Numbered from the stretch's first letter, positions 1-7,167 are shown. The stretch: 32,014 nucleotides of DNA from Actinomycetota bacterium (GCA_005883965.1 VAWL01000039.1:1-32014); one strand, 5' to 3'. Numbers and translations: made by a program. The notes: generated by a model from the sequence alone, not told the origin.

Positions 1-696
1 GCTGGTCTTCTCGACGCCGACGGCGGGCACCCCGAGCGAGCTCACCCCCTCGTAGAGGCCGTAGAGGAGGCGGCTCGTTCCATCCTTCTGCGGCGGCGCG
101 GTTCTGACGACGATCACGCCGTTGACAGCCTGCTTGGCGGCGCCTTCGCGCCACTCGACCAGCGTGTCGGCCAACGAGTCCCAGAGCGGCGTGGCGCCGC
201 CGGAAACGAGCTCCTCGCCGAGCGCGCGTCCCAGCTGATCCAAATTGGAGGTGCCGGCAAAGGTCGCGGTCGTCGGCTCCGCGGCGAGCTTCGCCTCCAG
301 CGTCGGCACGTCCACCGGCAGCTTCAACGCCCGCCCCCGGAGCACCTGGGCTCCGGCTTCCGTCAGCGTCTGTTCGATCGTCGAGCGGATCCCCGCGTCG
401 GCCTTGCCGGCGAAGAGGACGGCGAAGCGCTTTCCGCGGAGCCGGTTGTGCACGAGGACGGGATACGTCTCGGCGATGTAGCGCTGGGCGGCGCGCTGCT
501 CGCGCCGGGAGAGTGCGGTCTGCTGAGATGCCTGGTCGAGTCGCGTCCGCAGATTGGCTATCTGGTCGTGGAGCAGGCGCGTCTGCGTCTTGTCCACGAG
601 GCCGCGATCAGAGATGCCGACGCCGACGAGGATGCCGATCACGAGCGCCAGGAACACGGCGGTCAGCGAGGCGACGTGGTAACGGAGATCGAACAT
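1..696 (-). CDS. MctB/SteB family envelope protein, 3'-truncated by the window edge
   Basis: The reading frame is open from an ATG at 696 to the window edge, so 232 codons are visible and the C-terminus is missing. The start reads MFDLRYHVASLTAVFLALVI, the typical opening of the MctB family (Rv1698 of Mycobacterium, SteB of Corynebacterium). It has a short cytoplasmic N-terminus, one TM segment at about residues 8-28, and then a coiled-coil stretch rich in Gln and Arg at about 38-70. The ORF track omits it because it has no stop in the window. The family was named for copper transport in mycobacteria; the corynebacterial homologue works with SteA at the division site. The steA gene lies two genes upstream, which favours the SteA partner role here. 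The start overlaps the stop of the SRPBCC gene (TGATG), so the two are probably translationally coupled. Confidence 0.8.
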   Translation of the reverse strand, partial: MFDLRYHVASLTAVFLALVIGILVGVGISDRGLVDKTQTRLLHDQIANLRTRLDQASQQTALSRREQRAAQRYIAETYPVLVHNRLRGKRFAVLFAGKADAGIRSTIEQTLTEAGAQVLRGRALKLPVDVPTLEAKLAAEPTTATFAGTSNLDQLGRALGEELVSGGATPLWDSLADTLVEWREGAAKQAVNGVIVVRTAPPQKDGTSRLLYGLYEGVSSLGVPAVGVEKTS

Positions 697-1130
697 CAGG
701 ACTCGGCGCCAGTCTGGCACAGGGCGTAGAGACGGTTGAGCGCCCGGCGCGGCAGCGAGCGATTGACGCGCAGCCACGGCCCGTCGATCGCGAGCGTGGC
801 GCGGGTGTGGCCTTCGCGTGCGGGCTCGATCGCGAGCGAGGCATCGATGTGATCGGTGACGAAGAGCAGGCGCAGGAACTCACCCTGGCGGACCTCCATC
901 ACCGTGAGCGTGCCCGCGACCTCGGGCCGGCGGACGAAGGCTCCGACCAGGCCACCGGTCTGCGGCCCGGCGATCAACTGCCAGCGGGCTCCGGGCGCCA
1001 GGCCGCGCCGGTCAGGCTGGATCGCGTGGACGCCGGGCCACCAGTCGGCCAGGTTGTGCGGCTCGGCGAGGAACTCCCAGACGTCCTGGCGCGGAGCGAG
1101 CAGCTCGCGGGTGGCGATGACGCGCGGCAT
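696..1130 (-). CDS. SRPBCC (START/polyketide cyclase-like) small protein
   Basis: This 144-residue protein has the SRPBCC fold pattern: an N-terminal strand (MPRVIATRELLAPRQDVWEF) followed by the LAEPHNLADWWPGV helix-loop and a long C-terminal helix rich in Arg and Leu. Members bind hydrophobic ligands in a helix-grip cavity; no ligand can be predicted. It lies between steA and the mctB/steB gene and overlaps the latter by one base, so it probably belongs to the same envelope operon. No clear Shine-Dalgarno or TAGNNT hexamer precedes the ATG. Instead one copy of the 80-bp dispersed repeat ends about 20 nt upstream. The function is unknown beyond the family fold. Confidence 0.75.
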   Translation of the reverse strand: MPRVIATRELLAPRQDVWEFLAEPHNLADWWPGVHAIQPDRRGLAPGARWQLIAGPQTGGLVGAFVRRPEVAGTLTVMEVRQGEFLRLLFVTDHIDASLAIEPAREGHTRATLAIDGPWLRVNRSLPRRALNRLYALCQTGAES

Positions 1131-1150
1131 TGCAGCGGGAAGTGTTGCGA

Positions 1151-1230
1151 TTTCGGCACGAACCCGTGAGCCACCCGCGCGCTTTTCCCCGTTACGATCG
1201 CAGTGGGGAGGAGGTTGGTGGCCACCGGCC
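1151..1230 (-). repeat. 80-bp dispersed intergenic repeat, copy A
   Basis: Read on the minus strand, this segment begins GGCCGGTGGCCACC and continues through a pyrimidine-rich block, CAACCTCCTCCCCACTGCGA. The first 33 bases are identical to 29646-29678 on the plus strand. The full 80 bases align without gaps at 68 of 80 positions and end in GTGCCGAAA in both copies. The copy fills most of the gap between steA and the SRPBCC gene, in sense orientation to the downstream gene. The other strand is G-rich (GGGGAGGAGGTTGGTGG). Both copies can be read as MATNLLPTA-like peptides, but the frames do not stay conserved past about 27 codons, so a protein-coding explanation is weak. Confidence 0.8.
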
Positions 1231-1262
1231 CGGCAGCAAGGCGAGTGGGTGCGCGGCAGCGG

Positions 1263-2396
1263 TCAGCCGATGCCGAGCAACTCCTGCACGCGCTGCGTCA
1301 GCAGGCCGATGAAGTGCCGCAGGCCGGGCGAGGCTGCTACCGCGACAACGACCGCGCCGAGGCCCGCCACCGCGAAGCCGATCAGCGGCCAGAGCCCGAC
1401 CTGGCGGCTGACGAGCCGCGAGACACCTTTCGCGTCGATCAGGATCTCGCCGACCTTGAGCCTCGTGACGAACGTCGAGGACATCCCGGCGCGGTTGCGC
1501 TCCAGGAACTCGATCAGGTTGAAGTGCGTTCCCACCGCCACGATCAGCTCGGTCCCTTTTTCGTAGGCGAGCAGCAGGGCGACGTCCTCGCTGATCCCGG
1601 GCGCGGCGACCACGCTGAAGTCGAGCCCGAGGCCCTCGAGGCGAGCGGCGCCAGGAGCCTCGCCGTGCCGATAAGCATGTACGACCAGCTCCGCGCCGCA
1701 GCGAAGAGCCCGGTCGGAGACTGAGTCCATGTCGCCGACGATCACGTCCGGCCGCATCCCCGCGTCGAGCAGCGCGTCGGCGCCGCCATCCACGCCGACG
1801 ACCACCGGTTTGAAGTCCCGAACGTAGGGCCGCACGATCGCCAGGTCGCGCTTGTAGCCGGGGCCGCGAGCGACGACCAGCGAATGGCGCTCGCGGAAGC
1901 GGGTCTGCAGCGGCGGAAACGCGATCCCCTCGGACAACAGCCTGCCCTCCTCGCGCAGATAGCGAAGCGTGTTCTCGGCGAACTCCTCCAGCGCCTCGGT
2001 CACCCGGGCCCGCTGTTCTGCGAGCGCGGCCTCGAGCTGGCTCGCCTCAAGCGCCCGGCCCGATACGAGGCAGGTTCCGTTCTGGAAGACGCTCGCCCCG
2101 CGGATGGTCACGTCGTCGCCGTCGGCCAGCTCGTCGAAGAGCTTCGCGTCCGGGGCGTCGATCAGCCGCACCCCACCGCGCACCAGCAGGAGCGGCCCCG
2201 GATTCGGGAAACGGCCGGACTGCGAGTGCGCGACATTGACCACGACGCGGACTCCCGACTCGAGCAGCTCCTCCGCGGATGCGCGGTCGAGGTCCTGGTG
2301 GTCGATGATCGCGACGTCGCCGGCCCCGAGCCGCCGTACGAGGTTCTTCGTCCTGCGACCGAGGCGTGCAGTGCCCGTGAACTCGACGAAGCTCAC
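1263..2396 (-). CDS. steA: Cytokinetic ring protein SteA
   Basis: The product is 377 residues, the normal SteA length. The central region resembles thiamin pyrophosphokinase, with VGVDGGADALLDAG and the metal-binding-type motif GDMDS at residues 221-225, although SteA proteins are not thought to make thiamine diphosphate. A single TM helix lies near the C-terminus (about 334-355), followed by a short amphipathic tail. In Corynebacterium SteA acts with SteB in cell separation and daughter-cell wall cleavage. The GTG start overlaps the recN stop as GTGA. The gene order recN-steA-(SRPBCC)-mctB/steB matches the Rv1696-Rv1697-Rv1698 arrangement with one gene inserted. Confidence 0.88.
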   Translation of the reverse strand: MSFVEFTGTARLGRRTKNLVRRLGAGDVAIIDHQDLDRASAEELLESGVRVVVNVAHSQSGRFPNPGPLLLVRGGVRLIDAPDAKLFDELADGDDVTIRGASVFQNGTCLVSGRALEASQLEAALAEQRARVTEALEEFAENTLRYLREEGRLLSEGIAFPPLQTRFRERHSLVVARGPGYKRDLAIVRPYVRDFKPVVVGVDGGADALLDAGMRPDVIVGDMDSVSDRALRCGAELVVHAYRHGEAPGAARLEGLGLDFSVVAAPGISEDVALLLAYEKGTELIVAVGTHFNLIEFLERNRAGMSSTFVTRLKVGEILIDAKGVSRLVSRQVGLWPLIGFAVAGLGAVVVAVAASPGLRHFIGLLTQRVQELLGIG

Positions 2397-4027
2397 GGGC
2401 CCTCCTGGACTGCCGAGATGAACGCCTCGCCGCCGAGCATTCGCCGGATCTCGTCCTTTCGTTGCCCGTCATCGAGTGGGTCGATCCGCGTGTGCGTCGG
2501 GTCGCCGGGGACCTTCTCGACGCGGAAGTGGCGGTCGGCGAGGCTGGCGATCTGCGGCAGGTGGGTGATCGTGACGATCTGTGCCCGCTCCGACAGGCGT
2601 CGCAGCGTCTCGCCGACGGCGTGCGCGGTCTGGCCGCCGATGCCGGCGTCGATCTCGTCGAACACGAGCGTCTCGCCGCCACCGACCGCCGCGATTGCGA
2701 GCGCGATCCTCGAGAGCTCGCCGCCGGAAGCGGTCTCGGCCACCGGCACGAAGGGCAATCCGCTGTTGGGGCGGATCAGGAACGCGATCTCGTCCACGCC
2801 GGCAGGTCCCGGTTCGGACTCCCGCCGCTCGACCCGGAACTCGCCGTCGCCAAGGCTGATCCCGCGGAGCTCCTGGGCGACTGCCGTGGCAAAGGGCTCC
2901 GCGGCTCGCTCCCGCCCACGGCTGAGACCCGTCGTGAGCTCGGCGACCTTCGCCTCGGCGGCTGCGACGGCCGCCATGGCCGCGGCCAGCGGATCGGCGC
3001 CCGCGTCGATCGCCTCCAGCTCGGCACGAGCCTCGGCGGCACGGCCCAGCAGCTCCTCGTAGCTCTCGCAACGAAAGCGCCGCTTTGCGTCGGCAATCCG
3101 GTCGAGCTCGCCCTCGACGTGCTCGAGCCGGTCCGGCTCCGCCTGGAGCGAGGCAAGGAACGAGCGCAGGTCCGAAGCGGTCTCGCGCAGCCGAAGCTCG
3201 GCGTCGCGGAGGTCGTTTCCGGCCCGCTCGAGCTCCGGGGCGAGCCGTTCGAGCGGCGCGATCGCCCGCTCGGCCAGCGCGACCAGCCCGGCGGCTCCTT
3301 CCGAGTCGTCGGGCGCCAGTGCCTCCCCGGCCGCCGCAACGCCCTCGGCGAGCTCGGTGACGTGGCGGAGGCGCTCCCTCTCGGCCCGGAGTTGCTCCTC
3401 GTGCCACGGCTCGAGCCCCTCTGTGTCCTCCACGAGCGCGCGCAGCTCCGCAACCCGGGCCTCGGCGGCTGCTGCACCCTGCGCGAGCTCGTCATGCCCG
3501 CGCCTTGCCTCCTTGAGCTCTCGCCACGCGAGGCGCAGCTCGGTCCGGAGCGCGCTCTGCTCCTCGCCGGCGAACGCGTCGAGCAGATCGAGCTGGTACG
3601 AGGGCCGGGCGAGCCGGCGCTGCTCGAACTGGCCCGACATCGCGATCAGGCGCTCGGCGGCCGCCGCCAGGTCCTCGCGCGCGGCGCTGCGCCCCCACGC
3701 ATAGGCGCGGGTTCGGCCGTCGGAGAACACCCGTCGCGCGAGCACGAGCCCTTCCTCGTCCTCCGGGCGGAGCTCGGCGAGACTCGCCAGCGACTCGTCC
3801 TCGAAGAACCCGGGCGGCGGCTCGAGCTCCGCCTCGACGTAGGCCTCGGTGGCGTCGGGCCCGACGAGCGACGAGTCGCCGCGGCTACCGAGCAGGAGGC
3901 CGATCGCCTGCGCGAAGATCGTCTTGCCGGCACCCGTCTCGCCGGTGACCGCGTTGAGGCCCGCCGCGAAGGCGATCTCGGCCTCGCGGATGAGGACGAG
4001 GTTCTCGATCCGAAGGCGCCGGAGCAC
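2393..4027 (-). CDS. recN: DNA repair protein RecN
   Basis: RecN is an SMC-like ATPase that acts at DNA double-strand breaks. The chosen start is a GTG at 4027 rather than the longer ORF start at 4108, because the family begins with LRRLRIENLVLIREAEIAF. This gives 544 residues, close to the usual 550. Walker A is GETGAGKT at residues 29-36. Two long Ala/Glu/Arg-rich coiled-coil arms occupy the middle. The C-terminus carries the ABC signature (TASGGELSRIALAIA), Walker B (TLVFDEIDAGIGG) and THLPQIASLADRHF. A TAGCAT hexamer lies 8 nt before the GTG, suggesting a leaderless transcript. The 190-bp upstream gap carries an unusual G-quadruplex and Z-DNA-type tract. Confidence 0.95.
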   Translation of the reverse strand: MLRRLRIENLVLIREAEIAFAAGLNAVTGETGAGKTIFAQAIGLLLGSRGDSSLVGPDATEAYVEAELEPPPGFFEDESLASLAELRPEDEEGLVLARRVFSDGRTRAYAWGRSAAREDLAAAAERLIAMSGQFEQRRLARPSYQLDLLDAFAGEEQSALRTELRLAWRELKEARRGHDELAQGAAAAEARVAELRALVEDTEGLEPWHEEQLRAERERLRHVTELAEGVAAAGEALAPDDSEGAAGLVALAERAIAPLERLAPELERAGNDLRDAELRLRETASDLRSFLASLQAEPDRLEHVEGELDRIADAKRRFRCESYEELLGRAAEARAELEAIDAGADPLAAAMAAVAAAEAKVAELTTGLSRGRERAAEPFATAVAQELRGISLGDGEFRVERRESEPGPAGVDEIAFLIRPNSGLPFVPVAETASGGELSRIALAIAAVGGGETLVFDEIDAGIGGQTAHAVGETLRRLSERAQIVTITHLPQIASLADRHFRVEKVPGDPTHTRIDPLDDGQRKDEIRRMLGGEAFISAVQEGP

Positions 4028-4035
4028 TGGGCTGG

Positions 4036-4041
4036 ATGCTA
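4036..4041 (-). promoter_or_regulatory. Putative -10 element of recN (TAGCAT)
   Basis: TAGCAT on the minus strand is followed by 8 nt and the GTG start codon. There is no Shine-Dalgarno between them, which fits a leaderless mRNA. No convincing -35 box is visible. The same spacing and hexamer type recur before at least eight other genes in the window. Confidence 0.5.
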
Positions 4042-4097
4042 CGCCGAGTCGCCCGGAGCGGCGACTGGCTCGAACAGCCGTCCCGCCGCGCGGTGCC

Positions 4098-4118
4098 CAT
4101 GCACACACACGCGCGCGC
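4098..4118. other. Alternating purine-pyrimidine tract (Z-DNA type)
   Basis: Twenty-one bases alternate pyrimidine and purine without a break: CATG, then CA repeats, then CG repeats. CA/CG alternation of this length is the classic pattern able to flip to left-handed Z-DNA under negative supercoiling. It lies about 70-90 nt upstream of the recN start. Its role is unknown. Confidence 0.65.
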
Positions 4119-4125
4119 CCCGGTT

Positions 4126-4144
4126 GGGTGGGTGGGGGTTAGGG
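4126..4144 (+). other. G-quadruplex motif upstream of recN
   Basis: The plus strand reads GGG-T-GGG-T-GGGGG-TTA-GGG, four G-runs of three or more with loops of 1, 1 and 3. This is a canonical short-loop intramolecular G-quadruplex motif on the template strand for recN. It starts 8 bp from the Z-DNA-type tract. The rest of the 4028-4218 gap holds the recN promoter, a small GCCGC/GCGGC inverted repeat next to the ppnK stop (4207-4218), and no gene. Confidence 0.7.
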
Positions 4145-4218
4145 ACGGTACCCACGCCCCACGAACCCGTGTGTGCCGATTGTGTGTCAATTCGTCCCGA
4201 CCGTGCGCCGCTCGCGGC

Positions 4219-4936
4219 CTAGGACGCAAAGGTGCGCCGGTAGCGGCTGAAGAACGTGCTCTCCGGCAGGGTCGCCAGGAGGCTGCGCGAGTCGGACAAC
4301 CGCATGACCACGGCGTCTCCGCTTGCCAGGCGGTGCTCGACGTGCCCGTCGGCGAGGACGGTCGCCTCGACGTCCGGCGTCCGGTTCACGACGGTCAGCT
4401 CCCGCCCGCGCGGCACGACCAGCGGCCGCGCGGAGAGCGAATGCGGCGCCACGAACGTGACCGCCATTGCGTCGAGCCCCCAGACGAGGACCGGCCCGCC
4501 GTTCGAGAGGTTGTACGCGGTCGACCCCGAGGGCGTCGAGCAGATCAGCCCGTCGCAGGGAACCGACCCGAGTTCCTCGCCGCCGATCGACCAGCCGAGC
4601 TCGATCATCCGCCCGAGCGACGAGCTCGTCACGACGACGTCGTTGACCGCGGCCCAGCGCCCGCCGTCCGCCTCCGCTTCCAGCACCGGCAGCTCCACCA
4701 CCTCGTATTCGCCGGACAAGACCCGACTCAGCCCCTCCTGGAGCGCCTCGCCTTCCATCGCTGCGAGGAAGCCGACGCGGCCGAAGTTCACGCCGACTCC
4801 CGAGATCGTGCTTGTCGAGCTCCTCGTCCGGAAACAGCAGCTCGACTCCCCGCTCGTCGGCGAGCCCGCGGAGCCGCTCGAGCGCCGAGCCGATCGTCTC
4901 CGGCCTGCCGTGGGTGATCACGGCGGCGCGCTTCAC
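4219..4936 (-). pseudogene. ppnK: NAD kinase, broken: internal block with GGDG motif missing and frame shifted
   Basis: NAD kinase makes NADP from NAD. The N-terminal part reads in one frame from a GTG at 4936 (VKRAAVITHGRPETIG to about DEELDKHDLGS). The C-terminal part reads in another frame from about 4800 (GVNFGRVGFLAAMEGEAL, then CSTPSGSTAYNLSNGGP, to the TAG at 4219). The conserved segment that should lie between them, with the essential GGDGT nucleotide-binding motif, is absent. The span is 718 nt, not a multiple of three, while family members are about 260-290 residues. Roughly 30-40 codons appear lost. The gene begins 1 nt after the tlyA stop, in its usual tlyA-ppnK-recN place. Because NAD kinase is normally essential, an assembly deletion is as likely as true decay. 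Confidence 0.8.
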
Positions 4937-4937
4937 G

Positions 4938-5699
4938 TCAGCGGGTTGAATCTTCGATCCAGCTCTCGAGCTCATCGGGAAGCTCCGGGCGCTCGCGGTT
5001 GACGAAATGCAGGAAGAACTCGCGGTTCCCCTTCGGCCCGGGCAGGCCGGAGTCTACGACGCCGGCCACCTGCGCCTCCCAGTCGAGTGCAGCCGCCGCC
5101 GTCTCCCGCAGCACCCGCCGCCAGACCTCCGGGTCGCGGACGACGCCGCGGCGGGCCTCTCCGCGGGCACCCTCGAACTGCGGCTTGACCAGCACCAGCG
5201 CCTCCCAGCCTGGCGCGGCCAGTGCCAGCGCCGGCGGCAATGCCTTCCGCACCGAGATGAACGAGACGTCGCAGGTCACGAGCTCGGGGGCGAACGGAAG
5301 CTCCCGCAGCGAGCGCGCGTTGACCCGCTCGAGCACGACGACCCGCGGGTCGTCCCGGAGCCGCGGGTGGAGCTGGCCGCGGCCGACGTCGAGCGCGATC
5401 ACCCGGGCAGCACCGCCCTGGAGCAGGACATCGGTGAAGCCGCCCGTCGAGGCCCCGACGTCCAGGCAGTCGCGGCCTGCCGGGTCGACGCCGAGGGCTT
5501 CGAGCGCGTGCGCCAGCTTCTCGCCGCCCCGCGAGACGTACGGCGGCGGCGCGGTGACCGTCAGCTCCGCGGACTCGTCCACTTGGTGGCCCGCCTTCTC
5601 GTAGCCGGGGACGAGCCCAGCCAGGACGAGCGCCTGGGCCTGGGCGCGGCTCTCGGCGAGCCCCCGCTCCACCAGCAGGACGTCGAGCCGTTTCTTCAG
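4938..5699 (-). CDS. tlyA: TlyA family rRNA 2'-O-methyltransferase / hemolysin A
   Basis: TlyA methylates 2'-OH groups of rRNA in actinobacteria. The protein opens with an S4 RNA-binding domain (KKRLDVLLVERGLAESRAQA) and continues with an FtsJ-like methyltransferase domain: SAM motif DVGASTGGFTD at about residues 80-90, VTCDVSFISVRKALPP, and LVKPQFEGARGE. The ORF-track start at 5954 adds over 80 residues that overlap ispA and resemble nothing. No ATG, GTG or TTG lies in frame near the true N-terminus. The best start is CTG at 5699, overlapping the ispA stop as CTGA, with AGGA four bases upstream. This gives 253 residues, a normal length. Confidence 0.88.
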   Translation of the reverse strand: MKKRLDVLLVERGLAESRAQAQALVLAGLVPGYEKAGHQVDESAELTVTAPPPYVSRGGEKLAHALEALGVDPAGRDCLDVGASTGGFTDVLLQGGAARVIALDVGRGQLHPRLRDDPRVVVLERVNARSLRELPFAPELVTCDVSFISVRKALPPALALAAPGWEALVLVKPQFEGARGEARRGVVRDPEVWRRVLRETAAAALDWEAQVAGVVDSGLPGPKGNREFFLHFVNRERPELPDELESWIEDSTR

Positions 5700-6466
5700 G
5701 ACGTCCTGGCGGCGAGCCCGGCCACGATCCCGGCGAGCACGGAGGTGTCGGCGGGAATCTCCAGCAGCAGCGCCTGCGCCCGCTCCGCCGTCTGCTCGGC
5801 GAGCGCGCGAGCCCCCTCCGGGCCGCGCGCGAGCAGGTAGCCGTCCTCGTCGAGGATGTCGTCGACGATCTGGAAGAGCAGGCCGACCTCCTCGGCGAAC
5901 GACCGCCACGGCTTCTGGTCGGGCTCGGGCACCTCGGCCACCCAGAGCGCGCACGCGACCGAAGCCGAGAACAGGCAGCCGGTCTTCAGCCGGTGCAGCG
6001 CCGCGAGATCGTCCCCGCCGCCGGTGATGTCCAGGTACTGGCCGCCGATCATGCCGAGCGTCGCCTGGACGAGCTCGCGGGCGATCGCCGGGGTCGGATA
6101 GGTCAGGGCCAGGCGCAGCGCCTCGGCCAGCAGCGCGTCGCCGGCCAGGATGCCAACCGCCTCGCCGAACTCGGCCCAGGTGCTCGCGCGCCCGCGCCGG
6201 AGCTGGTCGTTGTCCAGGGCCGGCAGGTCGTCGTGGACGAGCGAGAAGGAGTGGACAAGCTCGAGCGCCGCGGCGGCCGGCAGCGCCGACTCCGGCTCGG
6301 CTCCGGCCGCTTCGGCAGTCGCGAGACAGAGCAGCGGCCTGACGCGCTTGCCGCCGCCGGCGAGCGCGTAGCGCAGCGACGGTTCCAGCCCGCCGAGCTC
6401 CGGCGTCAGCGCGAGGTCTTCGAGATACGGCTCGATCAGCTCGAGCAGCTCTTCTGGCGTAGTCAT
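5696..6466 (-). CDS. ispA: Short-chain polyprenyl diphosphate synthase (farnesyl/geranylgeranyl type)
   Basis: This enzyme condenses isopentenyl diphosphate with allylic diphosphates to feed isoprenoid synthesis. The 256-residue protein has the LAGGGKRVRPLLCLA substrate-binding motif at about 35-49. The first Asp-rich motif is DDLPALD at 79-85, with four residues between the acidic groups as in bacterial FPP synthases, and the second is DDILD at 202-206. It is somewhat shorter than the usual 290 residues after the second motif. It overlaps the XseB-like gene upstream (ATGA) and tlyA downstream (CTGA). The place next to xseB and tlyA is the one common for ispA. Product chain length cannot be fixed from sequence. 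Confidence 0.88.
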   Translation of the reverse strand: MTTPEELLELIEPYLEDLALTPELGGLEPSLRYALAGGGKRVRPLLCLATAEAAGAEPESALPAAAALELVHSFSLVHDDLPALDNDQLRRGRASTWAEFGEAVGILAGDALLAEALRLALTYPTPAIARELVQATLGMIGGQYLDITGGGDDLAALHRLKTGCLFSASVACALWVAEVPEPDQKPWRSFAEEVGLLFQIVDDILDEDGYLLARGPEGARALAEQTAERAQALLLEIPADTSVLAGIVAGLAARTS

Positions 6467-6642
6467 TCCGCCTCCCGCTTCGCCTGCTGGAGCTGCGACT
6501 CGACTTCCTTCGCGATCTCGGCCAGCTCCGAGAGGATTTCGATCGCCTCCTGTGGATCCTGCGTCTGCTCGAGTCGCGCGCGTGTCTGCTCGAGCCGGTC
6601 GAGCAGGTCCTCGGCGCTCTTGAGCCGGTCCTCGGGCGTCAC
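6463..6642 (-). CDS. xseB: Exodeoxyribonuclease VII small subunit-like protein
   Basis: This 59-residue ORF is too short for the ORF track. It runs from a GTG at 6642 to a TGA overlapping the ispA start (ATGA). The product (VTPEDRLKSAEDLLDRLEQT, ending QAKREAE) is an all-helical acidic/basic coiled coil of XseB size. It lies directly before ispA, where xseB is usually found. The match to the XseB consensus is weak: the ELSLEE-type turn is replaced by QDPQEAIEI. No xseA is present in the window. A small coiled-coil protein of unknown role is the alternative. Confidence 0.6.
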   Translation of the reverse strand: MTPEDRLKSAEDLLDRLEQTRARLEQTQDPQEAIEILSELAEIAKEVESQLQQAKREAE

Positions 6643-6874
6643 GCTCTCGTCTCTTGCACGATCTTTCCGAGTATGCCGTTCACCAGGCGGCCGGCGTCCT
6701 CGGAGGAGTAGCGCTTGGCCAGCGTAACGGCCTCGTCGATACGACGCGCTCCGCGAGGGAGCGCGCGTAGTCGTCGACCTCGCCCTCGTACAGCGACGCT
6801 AGCTCCTGGCCGGTGACGTCCCACTGGTAGAGCAGGATCAGCGCCGTCCGCCGCGCGGCGCGCCGTCCCGCCAT
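6639..6874 (-). pseudogene. nusB: Transcription antitermination factor NusB, broken: middle missing and frame shifted
   Basis: NusB works with S10/NusE in rRNA antitermination. The start is clear: ATG at 6874, MAGRRAARRTALILLYQWDV to about YARSLAERV. The end is equally clear in another frame: IDEAVTLAKRYSSEDAGRLV to ETRA and a TGA at 6639. The helices that should lie between (normally carrying the ERN.LR.A.YEL region) are absent. The span is 236 nt, neither a multiple of three nor close to the 400 nt of a full gene, so about 160-180 nt are missing. Upstream it overlaps asp23 (TGATG) and downstream xseB (GTGA), so gene borders are intact and only the core is lost. Confidence 0.82.
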
Positions 6875-7167
6875 CAGACGACCGCCTCGACGACGACGTC
6901 CACAGCCTCCACTTCGAGGCCGCACGTGGACGAGACCGCCGTCGCGACCCGCACTTGCACCTCGCGCGCAACGCCGGGCAGCGAGGCGCCCTCGGCGACA
7001 GCAAGGCCAAGCGAGACCGTGCCCTGCCCGACCTGCACGCTGCGTTTCGGGCGCCGCACCCTCGCCCCCTCGACGCTCTCGGCCGCAGTGACGACGAGCT
7101 GCGTCAGCGCCCCCGGCACGAGCGTGATCGACCCCTCGGGGCCCCTCAGCACGAGTGGCTCGCTCAC
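6874..7167 (-). CDS. Asp23/Gls24 family (DUF322) envelope stress response protein
   Basis: This 97-residue protein starts at GTG 7167, overlapping the accC stop as GTGA. It contains the Asp23 pattern of alternating strands, including GSITLVPGALTQLVVTAAE near the N-terminus and ASLPGVAREVQVRVATAVSS in the middle, ending with VEAVDVVVEAVV. Asp23 proteins are small, soluble and often linked to the membrane or alkaline stress. The ORF track shows it only as the tail of a longer out-of-frame ORF (6874-8241). Its place between accC and nusB is common in Gram-positive genomes. The molecular role is not established. Confidence 0.85.
   Translation of the reverse strand: MSEPLVLRGPEGSITLVPGALTQLVVTAAESVEGARVRRPKRSVQVGQGTVSLGLAVAEGASLPGVAREVQVRVATAVSSTCGLEVEAVDVVVEAVV

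Noticed and set aside
974-1225. MATNLLPTA-type small protein encoded by repeat copies A and B
   Set aside because: Similarity between the two frames stops after about 27 codons, differences are not biased to silent positions, and both frames run into other genes.
4101-4170. Third copy of the 80-bp repeat upstream of recN
   Set aside because: Only a 12-base match (CACGAACCCGTG) is shared with copy A; the rest does not align.
4150-4200. Consensus TTGACA -35 box upstream of recN
   Set aside because: TTGACA occurs on the minus strand near 4184-4189, but no TA...T hexamer lies 16-18 bp downstream.
2462-4222. 586-residue plus-strand ORF
   Set aside because: It is the antisense shadow of recN in high-GC DNA, with no recognisable motif and extreme Arg/Gly/Leu bias.
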